From the NCBI RefSeq assembly GCF_001642475.1, contig NW_019173956.1, forward strand, positions 124,001 to 188,000: DNA of 64,000 bases. The letters run 5' to 3'. The notes beneath the pieces were generated by a model. The model was not told the origin of the DNA. It made no database searches and saw nothing but the letters and a program-made list of their open reading frames with translations. This stretch comes from Fonsecaea monophora. Taxonomy: Eukaryota; Ascomycota; Eurotiomycetes; Chaetothyriales; Herpotrichiellaceae. Shown here one piece after another: positions 1 to 12,171 of the stretch. A program made the translations under genes and the position numbers. Each line of letters begins with the position of its first letter. Positions within the stretch are counted from its first letter, which is position 1.

Positions 1-396
1 TATCAACGCCCGTGTCGCTCCCTTTACACACGATTAAGCTCTGGCTGTCTGAAATAGGCGCTCGCTTCGTCTTGTCATCCAGCATGTCTTCTTGTTCGTT
101 ATGTACAGCCGTGGTTCTCGGCATCGAGTTTGTTTCGTTTTGATTTTCTGGGTTCGTTCTCGGCTGGAATAAAAGGAGCCTCGTGGCCTTGGATGCATGC
201 TTCAACTGAATGAGTCAAGTGGAACTGAAACCCCTCCTTGGGAACCGATATGCCCGGAAAACAAATACCCAGACAACGTGAACCCAAGCCAGAAAATGGT
301 CAACATCCCAAAACAAAGTGCGTCAGTGCGTAGCTCCCGAGAGCTCGACGCTGGAGCTGAAACGCCAACAACGAATGCTTGCAAACAAAACACGCA
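1..396. other. Window edge, no gene seen
   Basis: No convincing coding region. The stretch lies downstream of the leftward epimerase gene and probably holds its 3' UTR and terminator. Short open frames here lack domain-like content. Confidence 0.5.
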
Positions 397-1667
397 TCAG
401 GGCCACCATTCCATCCTCTCATAACTTGAGACCATCTCTCTCACGCCCTCCTCTGTCAGGCCATCAGGCCGCTCGTACTTGAAACCCACGACGCGTTCGA
501 ATAAGCTGCCGTCTAGACTCAGATCTGTGTCTTTGAGCAACTCCTTTTCCATAAAAGGACTGAGAGGACCGGGTTTCGTGATGCCCTTTTTCTCGAGCAT
601 ATCGGCCCACGGCTGAAGAATATCTTCATTGAGATCGTCGACGACGTGCTCGAGATTCATCTTTGCAAAAGATGATATGATGGTCCCGTGGAACCCAGTC
701 TTGATATCGAAAACTTTGGAAATAACTTCAGCCAGTTTTCCCTGGCTTGTTTCGCCATGGTCGACGATGTTAAATATGGGCACGTTGCCGCTTGGTGCGT
801 CCTCTCCTTTTGTTAATGTCGGTCTTCGGGTGACTGTAGGCGAAGAAGATGATGAGATGGTTGAATTCTCCGACCTCCACTCTGCCGCTGCCCACAAGGC
901 TCGCGCAACGTCTTCTACGTAAACTGTGTTGATCCTCAAGTCCTCGGTCCACAGCCATTTCATCTCCTTTTGCTGTTCTTGATAGACACGAGCAAGACAT
1001 AATCCTTTGGCAATGAATTTGGAGTCATACTGTCCGTAGACATGCGCTAAGCGCAGGATGACCAGATTCAAGCCTGGTATTCTCGACAGCTCTTGTTCGG
1101 CTTCTAGCTTCACCTTGGCCAGTTTCAGCCACGGCTTCAACTTGTCTTGCTCGTTGCGTGGAGTACGGTTCGGAGCGTAAACCATGCCTGTACTGACTTC
1201 GACAAAGGACTTGACGCGACGTTGGGCTGCTTCCTTCGCCAGTGTCACACTCAGCTGCCATGAGCGCAGTTTATATATTTCTGAAGTCTGCGACCAAGCT
1301 GTCTCGCCGGCGCAGTTGAAGACGAAGTCCCAGGTTCGATCGGGTCCGTCCGGATGCTCAAAAACACGGGCCATCGACGTCTCGCGAGACGCATCGGCCT
1401 GTATGAACTTGTCCTGGGAGCATGCATCGCTGAATTCTGGCGCAAGATGGGCGAGCTGAGGGAGGACTTTATCGACGAGACGAACGGAGGAGGCTAGGTT
1501 CTGCGAATGAATGTATTTTGCCAGAAAGCGACCAATATACCCTGGTAGAAACCTGTTAGCGCATACGCTTTGCGACGCATCTCAAAGGGCCTGCATATAC
1601 CGAGACCCCCCACTATCAACACAGACGGTTTGGAGGTGCCATTGAGTGTCCCATTCTGGTCGGACAT
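397..1667 (-). CDS. NAD-dependent epimerase/dehydratase (extended SDR)
   Basis: Predicted 403-residue NAD(P)-binding oxidoreductase with an extended short-chain dehydrogenase fold; substrate unknown. Two exons: 1601..1667 and 397..1541, with a 59-nt GTATAT...CAG intron. Splicing completes the Rossmann motif GGLGYIGR near residues 18 to 25, which is broken in the unspliced frame. Further along are VFNCAGET (the NAAG-like segment), VEVSTGMVY (active-site Ser region) and a LRLAHVYG strand. The usual YxxxK catalytic pair is not obvious: the segment after STGMVY reads KPWLKLAKVKLEAE, with Trp/Leu where Tyr is expected. Fungal homologues of this subfamily, as I recall them, share that feature. The ATG at 1667 has a purine at -3. 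The neighbouring genes give no pathway clue. The family call is firm; the reaction is not. Confidence 0.85.
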
Positions 1668-3461
1668 GGCCGCAACAATAATCAATCCAGCGAGTGGCAG
1701 GGCACAAAATGACGAGATTCAGGGAAACAAAAACGCCTGGCAGAGCCGAGAGACAACGCCTGAGATAGAGAAATGCCTGTTTTAATGTCCAGCTCCTGCT
1801 CAGATGGGCGGATGAAACTGGCAGGTGCCGAAGGGAGGAGGGTCCTATTGACCTTGGACCAAATTAGGTATCACAATAGCCTCTCTGCTTTGACGTCGAC
1901 ACCGGAAACAGTGGGCACAAGAGTCCACCGACGAGGATGAGGGGGGGAGGGAAAAGTGGCCAGTGAGGGCCACGAGTTCGAGACCTCGACGGGGGGTTTG
2001 CAGGCTCGGGCCGTCAGTGGCAGGTGGCAGGTGGCAGGAGGCTGAGGGCGGGGGATGGTTCGGGTCTCGGCAGGACGAAAAAAGCTGGAGATGGCGTGGG
2101 ATGGCGTAATTAAGAGGAGCAATAGTCGGGATTCCAAAGAGTCAGATGATGCTTTTCAAGGATGAGGATGCCAGGAGGGAGAAGGGGGATGGCGGCCACG
2201 AGGCAGATGGATGTCTGAGGACGATGGAACTCGAGGGAATTGTCGAAAGAGGGATTTTATTGTACTGTTTGCGAATTTGTGCATCGAGCAACACGCACGC
2301 GAGCCGTTAGCCTTGCATTTGCGATCTGCTGCAACATGTGCTTTTTGCCTTTTTGAGGCTCAGGGGTTCATGCAGGTCCGCCGTTTGTGATCGTGAAGGG
2401 GTTGTGTGAACGGAGGTGGCGATATTTCGACAAGGTAGTACCTGAACTGTCCAGAAGGGTGTGCCTGACCGCGTGAGAGAAATCCCAAGGCGTCGAGCTG
2501 CATATCCGATGCACTGGCGGGAAGCAAAGTAGTTGGGAGGATGCAGGGGTATCACGAAGAGGGCGAGCAGATGAGCAGCAAGTGCAGAAAACGCAGGTCG
2601 TAAACAGCATGGCTCGTCCGCGAAGTGGGCGGCACCAGACGGCAAGTGACCTAAACAAGGATCGGCTGCCCACCTTTCGAGGGAGCTGCAGCAGTCTAAG
2701 ACTGTCCTAGGGTTCGTGGGACGCTGCAACGGCGGAAGACGTGGAGATGGTTGACAGTGATGGGCGATCAGTCACAATGTATACAAGTGGAAGTTGTGAT
2801 GAAGCACGGTTGATGTCTGCAAGACGATAAACTCTATTACTCCGGAATGATGCTATCACAACTTTCACCCCCTTCCCATGTCCCTCGAATGCGCCCTCTT
2901 CAAACCACCATAATGGCGCCAAGTCCGAGTGGTACCGAGTACATGCAAACAGAAAAAGGCTCACTAGTACAATACATGGTGGTTGCACCAAAACCCCCTG
3001 GTCGATACCTGACTCGCCGACTCGTTTCGCGTCTCCCCTTAAGTCAAAGAATGTTCAATGGCCCTTCAATGAGCCTCCAGCCAAGCAAGACTATTGCACA
3101 GCCTTGTCTGCCCACTGCCTTCCTCATCTCTCGACTGCGTTTTCCCCGCTCATCTTCGCGAACATGGTAGGAAGTTGGGCAGATTGCACAACGGCTAGGT
3201 AGGTCAAGGTGGTTCATCACGAGTCTCTTTCCCACCCGAAGAGCTTTGACCCGGCTCCTGCTCTTACAGCCCCCCACGCCTCATGCTGGCGCTGGTAAAT
3301 CTCAATTCATTGACCTCCCTTGGTCTAATACTTCCCACAAGTGATCCACCCTGTATAGGTATCATGAATGCTGTTGCCCAGATCGGGCCACATGTCCCTT
3401 TCGCCGAGCCAGGTTGATAGCTCTCGTCCCGCCAAAAACCGTCTTCGTAGGTCGAGGTGTG
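1668..3461. other. Intergenic, promoter of epimerase and 3' side of arf6
   Basis: About 1.8 kb without a supported gene. Open frames at 1871..2137, 2307..2729 and 2847..3170 are low-complexity or lack any family signal. A GGTGGCAGG-type direct repeat lies at 2014..2040 and a GTAC-N3-GTAC element at 2932..2942. Confidence 0.5.
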
Positions 3462-4166
3462 TTATTTGGTGGGCGCGGGCCTTGGTTGGGCTTTGACATT
3501 TGTCGAGAGCCAGCTCTGTAGAAGAGGAGGTCAATAAAGTGCACTGCTATTTCAGGACATAGGTATTCACTCACCAACCCCTCGAGCAGTCCTTCTCCTG
3601 TGGTCGCGCAGCTGGGCACCACGTACCAAGTCCGATCCTTGAGTTGGCCCAGTCGCAGCTTCTCAGTCACCTCAGTAGGGGTCATGGAGCCTGGGATATC
3701 TTGTTTGTTTGCAAAGACCAGCAATAGCGCCTCTTTCATTTCTCGATCCAGAATGATTCTGTGGAGTTCTTGTCTGGCTTCGTCGATGCGTGCTCGGTCG
3801 TTTGAGTCAATCACGAATATCAGACCTTGTGTGCCAGAGAAGTAGTGTCGCCAGAGCGGCCGAATCTTGTCCTGTCCGCCTACATCCCAGACATTGAACT
3901 TGACGTTCTTGTAGGTCACGGTCTCGACGTTGAAGCCTACTGTGGGGATGGTTGTGACGTCCTGGTTCAGTTTCAATTTGTATAGAATTGCTGCACACAC
4001 GTCAGTCCTCTGCATCGCCGCCGACACACGTGCGGCGCCATTGACTGCGCAGGCCGCTCTATCTGGACTCACTTGTTTTCCCAGCAGCATCAAGCCCCAG
4101 CATCAGCAGTCGCATTTCTCTTGACCCGAAGATCTTGCCCATCATCTTGGATATTTGGTTGCCCAT
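3462..4166 (-). CDS. arf6: ADP-ribosylation factor 6 type small GTPase
   Basis: Arf-family GTPase of 187 residues, N-myristoylation type (MGNQISK start, Gly2), which acts in endocytosis, plasma-membrane traffic and polarised growth in fungi. Three exons: 4073..4166, 3575..3990 and 3462..3515, with introns of 82 and 59 nt. Splicing restores the P-loop GLDAAGKT (residues 24 to 31) and the C-terminal SWLSTNVKAQP tail. Other motifs: switch I TIPTVGFNVET, WDVGGQDKIRPLW (DxxG with the Arf glycine pair), NKQD and SCATTGEGL. The MMGKIFGSREMR N-terminus and the lack of an Arf1-type C-terminus place it with Arf6/ArfB rather than Arf1. The C-terminal tail PRPAPTK is proline rich and slightly longer than in animal Arf6. 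The next gene upstream, REX3, is read the same way with 417 nt between coding regions. Confidence 0.95.
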
Positions 4167-4583
4167 CTTGTCTGTCTTGCTGCAGGGCGCAGCTTATCGC
4201 TCAGGAGGTGCGACGATGGTGGGCGCAATCAAGTAGCAGCCAGTGTCTTCAGATTGCTTGCGGGTCACCAACTCGATTCGACCCAGCAAGTGAATTCGCC
4301 TACGCAGAACTCGGAGGATGAGGCCAAGGGCGGAGTTTGGGAATCTAAAGCGATTATTTCGTAGAGCCTCAAAAACAGGCTTCCGCGGTCAAAGAATTTC
4401 AGGGGACAATCCCTTCGATTGAGTGGATGAAATTGTTCCCTCGCTACTGCAGGCGCGGTTCGCGCTCTCCAAGTTCGGAAAGGGGCGCAGCGCAGTTGCT
4501 GAACACCAAGTTGGATTTAAGGAGAAGCTCAGACTAGTCCTAATACAGAATAGTTCAAAGCCTCCCAAGCACGAGGACAAACG
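4167..4583. other. Intergenic between arf6 and REX3
   Basis: About 420 nt holding the arf6 promoter and leader and the REX3 3' end. No gene seen. Confidence 0.6.
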
Positions 4584-6512
4584 TTAGAGCACGTGTCTCA
4601 CTGTCTTGATCTCTTCTGGTGCCATGAGGATCCCGTCAACGAATGTCCAGCCTTCATATCTCATGACCTTCCACTTCTCGACCACTTTCTTCGTCACCAA
4701 ATCCCCCGTAGCTATCGCATCCTCTTTGGAGTCATGTCCAGCCTCGCCCGCAGTCTGGATACCTCGCGACAGGTACTTTTGGCTGAGCATTTTCAGGCCA
4801 TATCGTATCGGAAGTCCTCGCGGGTGAGGATACAAAAGGACCGTATCAACCACGCAGGGATGTATGATCCTCACCACGTTCAGATCGTTCTCAATAGCGT
4901 GGCCTATCAGGGGAGTTTCCCGACTGATGTGGTCAAACAGTAATTGCCTGGCTGTAGCTGGCGAGTCCACTTTACGGAGCTGGTGTTTGTCGAGATGCGT
5001 CTTCGAGACCACTTCAGAGAGACCGGCTTCGTACGGCGGCGCAGCTGCATAGTCTTCTTTCGTCACCCCAGAGAACCTGGTGTTCAGATCGAGGATTTCC
5101 CCAAAGGGTCGAACCAAGACGTCAAGAAGTAGTCTTCCGTCAGGCCATGAGACAGCCGTCACTCGGATGACCTCCATTCCATATGTGGTGTAACCCATTT
5201 CGCAATCGAAAGAAACAGGCTGTCTCAGCCGTAGATCAGACTTCTCTGGGGTTTGTTCAAACTGGAGGGTTGTCGCGAGACGCTTGGGGTCTTTGACAAC
5301 GAACACATGTGTGTCAGCTTCAGAACAGCCTTCACTGCCTTGTGGTTTGTTGCAGCAAGGGTAGGTTGCTTCTGATGTTCCTTGAATTCTATCTTTCTTC
5401 AAAGGAGCCGTACGGTTCAGTCGAGCCCAGTGATAACGGCACCGTCCCTGGCTGGTCAAGCGGCCCGTGTCATCTCGACCGGGAAACACTTGAAACCTCG
5501 TCCCACACCGATCGCAGCTTTCAAAGCCCCTAGCAGCCTCCAGTCCCGCTTTCGCAGAGGTAAGTTCTGGACTAGAGGGTTGTTTGGTTACATAACCGAA
5601 TTGCTCGAGGCCTTCGAGGGGAGTGTGGAGATGCTTGAGAACAGCAACTTGTTCATGGAGAGATGACAAGCCAATGGCCAGAAGTTCATCGCTTTTGTCA
5701 ACTGGCTTCGTTGGGGCTTTGACTGTCGATGTTGCCCCAGTCCATTGAGAGACTCTCTTGACCCATTCCTCCATGGTCATCTTTCTGGTTCGTAGAATAT
5801 TTTGAGCCATGGTGTTCTTGTAAATCTCACCTCCCAATTTTGTCGCAGCTTCTTCTTCGTCGAGGGCGAACTTGATCAACTCCTGGTCGTCTAGCACGAG
5901 CTTTTTGGATTTGCTGTCCGAACTAGCAAGCTTGCTGTTCTGGGTCCGCATCTCCTCGTGCAACTTCGTTAGTACCGTCAATCTTGTTTTCAGGAGAGCT
6001 GGGGCATTCGCCACGTTGCGGGGCGTCAAGGATTCGACTTTCAAAGGTTTCTTCTTGACTGGGAGCGAAGATTCCGTGCGCATCTTTGTTGGTGGTGGTG
6101 ACACGGGTCTTGTAATTGAAGCTGGCTTTGTTTTGGCATTTTCGTCCACCGCATTGCGCAAAGTCCGACCGGGAGATGAGGTTTCTTGCACGGTACGACT
6201 CACTGTCTGGGAGGGTGGAAGCACTTGTTTCCCCAGGGCTGGGCGAGTAGAGGCCTCTGTGCTTCCAGTCACTGGTTGCAGAACATCGGGCTTCTCTGGT
6301 GGCTCGGAAGGAGTTTCTAGTCTCCTCCTCTTTGACGGCGGGGATGATATGTCTCCGGCACTGAAAGGATCGTATTCCTTTACAGGATTGAGCACTGAGC
6401 CTGCCTGAGGACTAGATCCTCTCCAGCTATGTGAGAAGATACAGGTTTGTAGGTTGCACTCATCCTGTCGAGGGCATGAAACGTTGCGAAAAAGACCCAG
6501 AGACGAGAACAT
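4584..6512 (-). CDS. REX3: RNA exonuclease 3 (DEDDh 3'-5' exonuclease)
   Basis: Single-exon gene for a 642-residue RNA exonuclease of the Rex1/Rex3/Rex4 group, which trims 3' ends of stable RNAs such as RNase MRP RNA. The N-terminus carries a CCCH zinc finger (Cys13, Cys19, Cys24, His28). A Lys/Ser-rich linker with a bipartite basic patch (SKRRRLE near residue 60) follows. A Cys/His-rich segment spans about residues 333 to 396. The DEDD exonuclease domain starts with SFDCEMGYTTYGMEV (Asp436, Glu438). It continues through FSGVTKEDY, LIGHAIENDLNVVRI (second Asp region) and HDSKEDAIAT (His and Asp of motif III). The ATG at 6512 is chosen because the zinc finger begins just after it; the open frame extends further upstream into a GCT-repeat leader at about 6570..6587 that looks untranslated. 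Confidence 0.92.
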   Translation of the reverse strand: MFSSLGLFRNVSCPRQDECNLQTCIFSHSWRGSSPQAGSVLNPVKEYDPFSAGDISSPPSKRRRLETPSEPPEKPDVLQPVTGSTEASTRPALGKQVLPPSQTVSRTVQETSSPGRTLRNAVDENAKTKPASITRPVSPPPTKMRTESSLPVKKKPLKVESLTPRNVANAPALLKTRLTVLTKLHEEMRTQNSKLASSDSKSKKLVLDDQELIKFALDEEEAATKLGGEIYKNTMAQNILRTRKMTMEEWVKRVSQWTGATSTVKAPTKPVDKSDELLAIGLSSLHEQVAVLKHLHTPLEGLEQFGYVTKQPSSPELTSAKAGLEAARGFESCDRCGTRFQVFPGRDDTGRLTSQGRCRYHWARLNRTAPLKKDRIQGTSEATYPCCNKPQGSEGCSEADTHVFVVKDPKRLATTLQFEQTPEKSDLRLRQPVSFDCEMGYTTYGMEVIRVTAVSWPDGRLLLDVLVRPFGEILDLNTRFSGVTKEDYAAAPPYEAGLSEVVSKTHLDKHQLRKVDSPATARQLLFDHISRETPLIGHAIENDLNVVRIIHPCVVDTVLLYPHPRGLPIRYGLKMLSQKYLSRGIQTAGEAGHDSKEDAIATGDLVTKKVVEKWKVMRYEGWTFVDGILMAPEEIKTVRHVL

Positions 6513-7792
6513 ATTCAGGGAGTGCGAGGACGATCCTAGGCGGATAAAGGATAAGTAGATGATGATAATGATGCTGCTGCTGCTGCTAGTGATGTGGTTG
6601 CTGATGCCCTTGAATCCTGTGTTGTGACGTGGTCCTTTCAAGTCGGAGGTGGAGGAGCCTAGGCGAAATGATCAAGAGCAGATACCATAGTTGAAGGTAG
6701 CCGCTAGGTCTGTTGGGAAGCCTATCGCAGGTTCGCAGCCCACGACCTTCAGCAGAATGTACCGCCACCCTAATCCGTATTGCCTTTTTGGTGACCAGTG
6801 GCTGGCTAAACTGGAGGCTGCCTCTAGAGTTGGGGGTTTACGCAGGCTTGATCAACGAGCAGATCGAAACTTTGTTTCCTTTCAAGTCATCCGAAGCCTT
6901 GCAGTTGGCGCGGTTGGTGATAAGCCTGCTCCCAAGGCCCAGCGGTAAGGTCCGTTCATGCAACGAAGACGACTCGGGCGTGGGAGAGCTAAGCCGTCTT
7001 ATCGCCCGTCCAAGAATGGCTGAGATAACGCCCACGGGCGAGTAGAAGGAACTAGATGAGGGTTTCGAGTTGCCGAGTGACGCGTGGGGAGGTGTTTAAC
7101 AGTTATAAAGACGAAGAAGCCGCCGTGGGAAAAATGAGGTAGCTCGTATGTCATCGAGTCATATCCTTCTCCGGAGCGCTGTAAAACACATCTCTATTTT
7201 TCCCAAGGAAATCCCATCGATAGTTGATTTAGTTTGTTCAGTTGAACCCTGCGCGATCGCTGTTTGTTCGAGGTGTGAGGCTAGGCTGTCAGCCTCGCAG
7301 CGGTTGCACCAACAGCCTCCGTTGTGTGTGAAGTGCCACGATTCAGGCAGCTGTGGGATCCTGGTGTGAATCTCTGACTTCGACTGTGTATGTCCGTTGT
7401 GCAGAGGGGGAGACTCGTGGCAGGATTAGCTGGGGGGACTGACAAGCTGTGAAGTCAAAACTGGGTCAGTGACACAGGAAAGTCAGCACCTGGATCACAT
7501 TCCCGGCGGTTTGGGAGGGGGTTTGTTAACTAGAGGATCGCTTGGGATCGGGACAAGGAAGGCCGTGTTCCCAAATCCCACGAGCACAAAGACAGGGGTG
7601 GCCGAAGAGTGACTTAGCGCAGCCAGCCTGTAAGCAACCGAAAACCAGGCACCAGCTATTGCGAGCCCAGGGGCCTTGGCTGCCCACTGGCTGATCCCTG
7701 ACGCGCACCTGGTACAAAAAGCCATGCTGATGCCATCATTACCCTTTGACCTTCGCAGCCTCGACACCCAGATCCTCTTCGCCAACTGGCAA
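6513..7792. other. Divergent promoter region between REX3 and lipase
   Basis: About 1.3 kb shared upstream region of two divergent genes. It has a GCT/GAT microsatellite near 6560..6590 on the REX3 side. No further gene is supported; open frames at 6713..7045 and 7495..7815 show no family signal. Confidence 0.5.
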
Positions 7793-9234
7793 ATGGCCCC
7801 CATTTCGAAGAACACCCCTAAGAAAGCTCAGCATCTGGTGGTTCTCGTCCACGGCCTCTGGGGCAATCCCGGTCATCTCAACTACATTGCAAACGCCCTG
7901 CGTGATCGCTACAGTGAAGAGGAGATCATAGTCCTAGCCTGCCGCAGGAACCTAGGCAGCCTCACCTATGACGGGGTGAATGTGGGCGGAGAACGGGTCG
8001 CCAAAGAGGTTGAAGACGCGGTGGAAGAATTGAACCGTGATGGGCACAAGATTACGCGCTTTTCCATCGTGGGCTACTCCCTGGGAGGTCTCGTTGCTCG
8101 CTATGCCATTGGACTGCTCTACCACAAGGGCTTATTTGAGAAGATAACCCCGGTCAACTTTACCACTTTTGTCACTCCTCATTTGGGTGTTCGCACTCCC
8201 TTAACTGGCTACCAGGTATGTGCAAAGCAGATACACCCAGTACCTCAGAGCCCATTTCTGTTCTAACTCAAGAGCACCAGAATCATCTCTGGAACGTGCT
8301 AGGGGCAAGATTGCTTTCGGCGTCGGGCCGGCAGCTATTCCTGAGCGATCGACTGGGCGATAGCGGCAGGCCTCTCTTGAGCGTCCTCGCAGATCCTGAC
8401 AGCATTTTCATCCATGCCCTCGCTCGATTTCAGCATCGTACACTGTACACAAATATCGTCAATGATCGATCCGCCGTGTACTACACGACTGGAATCTCCA
8501 GACATGATCCATTTGTTGACGTGACCAAGCTCCACCTGAATTATGTCAAAGGCTACGAACCCGTAATATTGGATCCAGGCCACCCCTACGATGTGATACC
8601 TCAGGACGAAGTGCCGTCCTTGTACCAGAGACTTTCCACGCAAAGCCACCACTATCTGCGTCGGGCACCGATATTGCTGGCGCTGGTAGTCCTTCTCCCC
8701 ATCGTCTTGGTGGCGTTCGTGGTGAACTCTGGAATCCAGACATTGCGCAGTCGGCGGAGGATCATGCTTCACGAGGCCGACCATCAAGATGAAGGGTTTG
8801 GGCTGTACAGGATCCCATGGATGGTCCAGGAGATGCGTGTTGGGCTTGAGGATGCTTTCGAGAACGTGAATGCTTCTCAGGAACAAGAGTATCTACCAGA
8901 GGGCTCGGAGATAGCTGATGCAGCCGTAGAGGATCCTGTTTCGTCTCCAGTCGCTTTTGCGAAGACCTCGTCTGAATCATTCCTGTCTGAGAAATCGGAC
9001 AACGATGAGCTTTTGCAAGCTGAAAGGTCTTCCAGCGTCCCGACCTTGGCCCTGACCGCAGCCCAATTTGCCATGATCAAGGCGCTGGACGATGTGGGAT
9101 TCCGGAAATTTCCTGTATATATCCACAAAAGCACCCACAGCCATGCGGCGATCATTGTGCGTGTCCCGAAACCAGCATTTGAAGAGGGAAAATTGGTGGT
9201 CAAACACTGGTTGGACAACGAGTTCCACATCTAG
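7793..9234 (+). CDS. DUF676 serine lipase (Lpl1/YOR059C-like)
   Basis: Alpha/beta hydrolase of about 458 residues; yeast Lpl1 of this family is a lipid-droplet phospholipase. Two exons, 7793..8215 and 8281..9234, joined in phase 0 across a 65-nt GTATGT...CAG intron with a CTAAC branch site. Motifs: VLVHGLWGNP (oxyanion His-Gly, residues 20 to 21), FSIVGYSLGGLVARY (nucleophile elbow GYSLG, Ser96), then FVTPHLG and NHLWNVLGARLLSASGRQLF after the splice. A membrane-like segment (APILLALVVLLPIVLVAFVV) sits near residue 270. The C-terminal THSHAAIIVR may supply the catalytic His. In-frame ATGs at 7724 and 7730 could add about 20 residues. I prefer 7793 because homologues begin shortly before the VLVHG strand. 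Confidence 0.88.
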
Positions 9235-10732
9235 GTTTTGTTGTTTGTTGTTTGTTCAGTTCTCGTTGTCCCCATGCGGACCTTTTTCTACACCGACCAC
9301 CATGGGGTAAGTCCCCCTCTTTTTTGATGGCATGTGGTCTTTTGGGGGTTGTGGGATGGCTAGTGAAGCAGTCGGTGTCATGTACAGCGTTGATCTCGTC
9401 ACTCGGGCACACATATTCTAGCATTTTGGTGGGTTATCTTGAGGACCTGGGTGGGTTAGAGCGAGAATCATTATCTTCATGGACACGCCTCGTTTATGCG
9501 CCTTGTTATGCAAGGACCACAGCTCCAGCCGCAGTTGATTCGACCTTTGTATGTACTATCACGCCAGTGTCCCGTCTCTTGCCCCTCTTTTGTCACTGGG
9601 AATGGGTGGACAATCGAAAGCCAGCAGGATGAGGAGCGGGATGCCTGCAAAATCCCACACCTAGAAGTCGGTGTCTTGATTGGGATAATGGCGGCTATGC
9701 TCTGACAACTCCCTTTTCCTGGACGTATCAAACTCGGCACATGTGAATGGCAACAATGTATCTCCGCCCCTCCCCTCGAGGCTTTGAACCCTCCTCGCGA
9801 GGCTCCGCAGGCAAGCTTAAAGCGTAGCGAAAGAACGAATGGGAAGGCCATATGGTAAGGTCTCCGAGCCGAATCCTCCTGACTAGGGAAAGCCGGGACA
9901 CAGGTTGATTTTGGTTGACGATGGAGAGTGATGACAGCAGTGGCGTTGGATGATCGTCGCCTCCTAAAAATGAAAGCTCCAAACAAATGTCAAGAGAGAA
10001 GGCTGAAAATTGGAGACGGCCAGCAACCGATTCGTTACTTAACGCGCATTTGGCAAACAAAAGACATGTGGACCACTACAGAGAGAAAAAAAAATCTGTA
10101 ACTCGACGTCTCGGCGATATCCAACCGTGGGTGGCTCTCTGTCATCTTCCCTACACCAGTGATGTACCAGAGACCGCCCATGGCTGCGGCTTTTCAAACC
10201 ACCCCTACCCCTTCAAGCACGCAACAGGGGTCTCTCTCTCTGAAGTTTCGATGGACCGTCTCTGGTGGGATCTGACGATCAGGTCTCGTATCCGCCCACC
10301 AGGACCGAATCCTACCACAGCGACGTCATTCCTATTCCCATTCCCCATCGTACTCTCTCGTGCTGTGGCTACGATGGACTGGTCGAATAAGTGTTGCTCC
10401 ATCCTTTCACCGAAACGACCGCCTTGTCCAGTTTTCGTGATATCCACTGTTTTTGGTTGCAAGTGCCTGATATCTTTCCACTTTTTGGGTCCCACGTGTG
10501 TTTCCGATTTGCCTTGAGGGTCTCTCTCCCTGAAGTAGCCTTGACGGGTTGAAGTCTGGTATATAAGAGGCAACCCCCTCTTTCTCCCCGGAGTATGGAA
10601 GTCCCCCTGAGACCAACTCCATATACTCCAAGCCAGCAATAAATGACCGAGACTTGCCTTGGTAATTTGGGAAGGCAATATCTAGACGATCGTGCTACCT
10701 AGAGACGGGGAAGAAACCAACAGGTTACCATC
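9235..10732. other. Intergenic between lipase and HAD hydrolase
   Basis: About 1.5 kb. It should hold the lipase 3' UTR and the promoter of the HAD gene. Frames at 9477..9986 and 9987..10517 look non-coding. Confidence 0.5.
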
Positions 10733-12171
10733 ATGTCGACCGAAGGTCCGTCCGCGGATGTGGACAACAACACACTCTATCCCACCTCCAGCAAAGCATC
10801 TCAGCGTACCATGCGCAGGTTATCCAGTCAAAGTGCCCAAAGGGCGGATCTCTTTGGAGGGCCTACCGTTGTTGTACCGCCACAACATATGGACACTCAC
10901 AGCCATGCCAACGAGACCGCCCGTGCCATGGAAATGGCAAAGCATCATCTGGCCGAATCATCACCAACCATCACCCCCCCTGAATCGGGGCCCACTACTC
11001 CCGACGACAGCGGCCTGAGCACAACCGACAAGTATGCCTTCGCTTTCGATATAGACGGAGTTCTCATCAAAGGTGGCAAGGTCATCCCAGAGGCTGTTGA
11101 AGCCATGAAAGTCCTCAATGGGCAAAACGAGTATGGCATCAAAGTGTACGTGGCTCTAGCATTTGAACCTATTGGGATATTGGCACACTAACTCTATGAT
11201 ACAGTCCTTACATCTTCGTCACCAATGGTGGCGGAAAGACCGAAGAGGAACGATGCATCCAGCTCAGCAACCAGCTCCAAATGGAGGTGTCACCCGGCCA
11301 GTTCATCTGCGGACACACTCCAATGAGGGAAATGGCCGAGAAGTATCACACGGTCCTCGTCGTCGGTGGCGAAGGTGAGAAATGCCGTGACGTGGCCAAG
11401 GGCTACGGCTTCAAAGATGTCATCACGCCTGGCGACATTATCAAAGATAACGCAGACACCACGCCCTTCAGAAAATTGACCGACGAAGAGCACCGAAATT
11501 CCAACGTCCGAAACTATGGCGAAATCGAGATCGAAGCCGTCTTCGTGTTTGCCGATAGTAGAGACTGGGCTGGGGATTCCCAAATCATCCTCGACCTTTG
11601 CATGAGCAAGAATGGTCGTCTAGGTACCAGGTCAGAGACCTTCGACGAAGGCCCACCGGTCTTTTTCTCCCACAATGATGTGGTCTGGGCAACCTCTCAT
11701 GCCTACTCGCGCATCGGCATGGGAGCATTACGGGCATCTCTCGAAGCTATGTTCAAAGCAATCACAGGCAAAGAGCTGAAGACCATCGCATTCGGCAAAC
11801 CTCAAGTCGGCACATTCCAGTTCGCCACAAGGCTTCTGCGGCAGTGGCGGAAAGATACTCACGGGATCGATCGACCTCCGGAGACGGTCTATTTTGTTGG
11901 CGACACCCCCGAGTCGGACATTCGAGGCACCAACGAATTTGACGAATCAGGCGAGTCCGAGGCGAACTGGTACTCCATCCTGGTCCGTACGGGTGTCTTT
12001 AGAGAAGGGACTCGGCCCACGTATATGCCTAAGATGACGGTGGACAACGTCTTGGAAGCAGTCAAGCATGGGATGAGCCGAGAATTCGACAAGGCGCTCA
12101 AAGATCTGACGATAGGAGGCGCTGCACCTCAGCTAGCCAACGCGATTGTCGAGGATGATCGGGAACTGTAG
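10733..12171 (+). CDS. HAD-superfamily hydrolase, CECR5/YKR070W type
   Basis: HAD subfamily IIA phosphatase-like protein of 459 residues; animal and yeast relatives (CECR5/HDHD5, YKR070W) are mitochondrial with poorly defined substrates. Exons 10733..11145 and 11205..12171 with a 59-nt intron (GTACGT...ACAG); splicing creates KVPYIFVTNGGGKTEEER. Motif I is FAFDIDGVLIKGG (Asp106, Asp108). Motif II is VTNGG. The late motif YFVGDTPESDIRGTNEF supplies the metal-binding Asp residues, and the GKPQ segment supplies the motif III lysine. The first 95 residues are Ser/Thr/Pro rich and could act as a targeting leader, although they are not strongly amphipathic. The CDS start follows an ATCATG context. 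Confidence 0.92.

Noticed and set aside
2307..2729. Leftward 140-codon open frame
   Set aside because: No family signal; it lies in the intergenic region between arf6 and the epimerase gene and overlaps another frame of equal quality.
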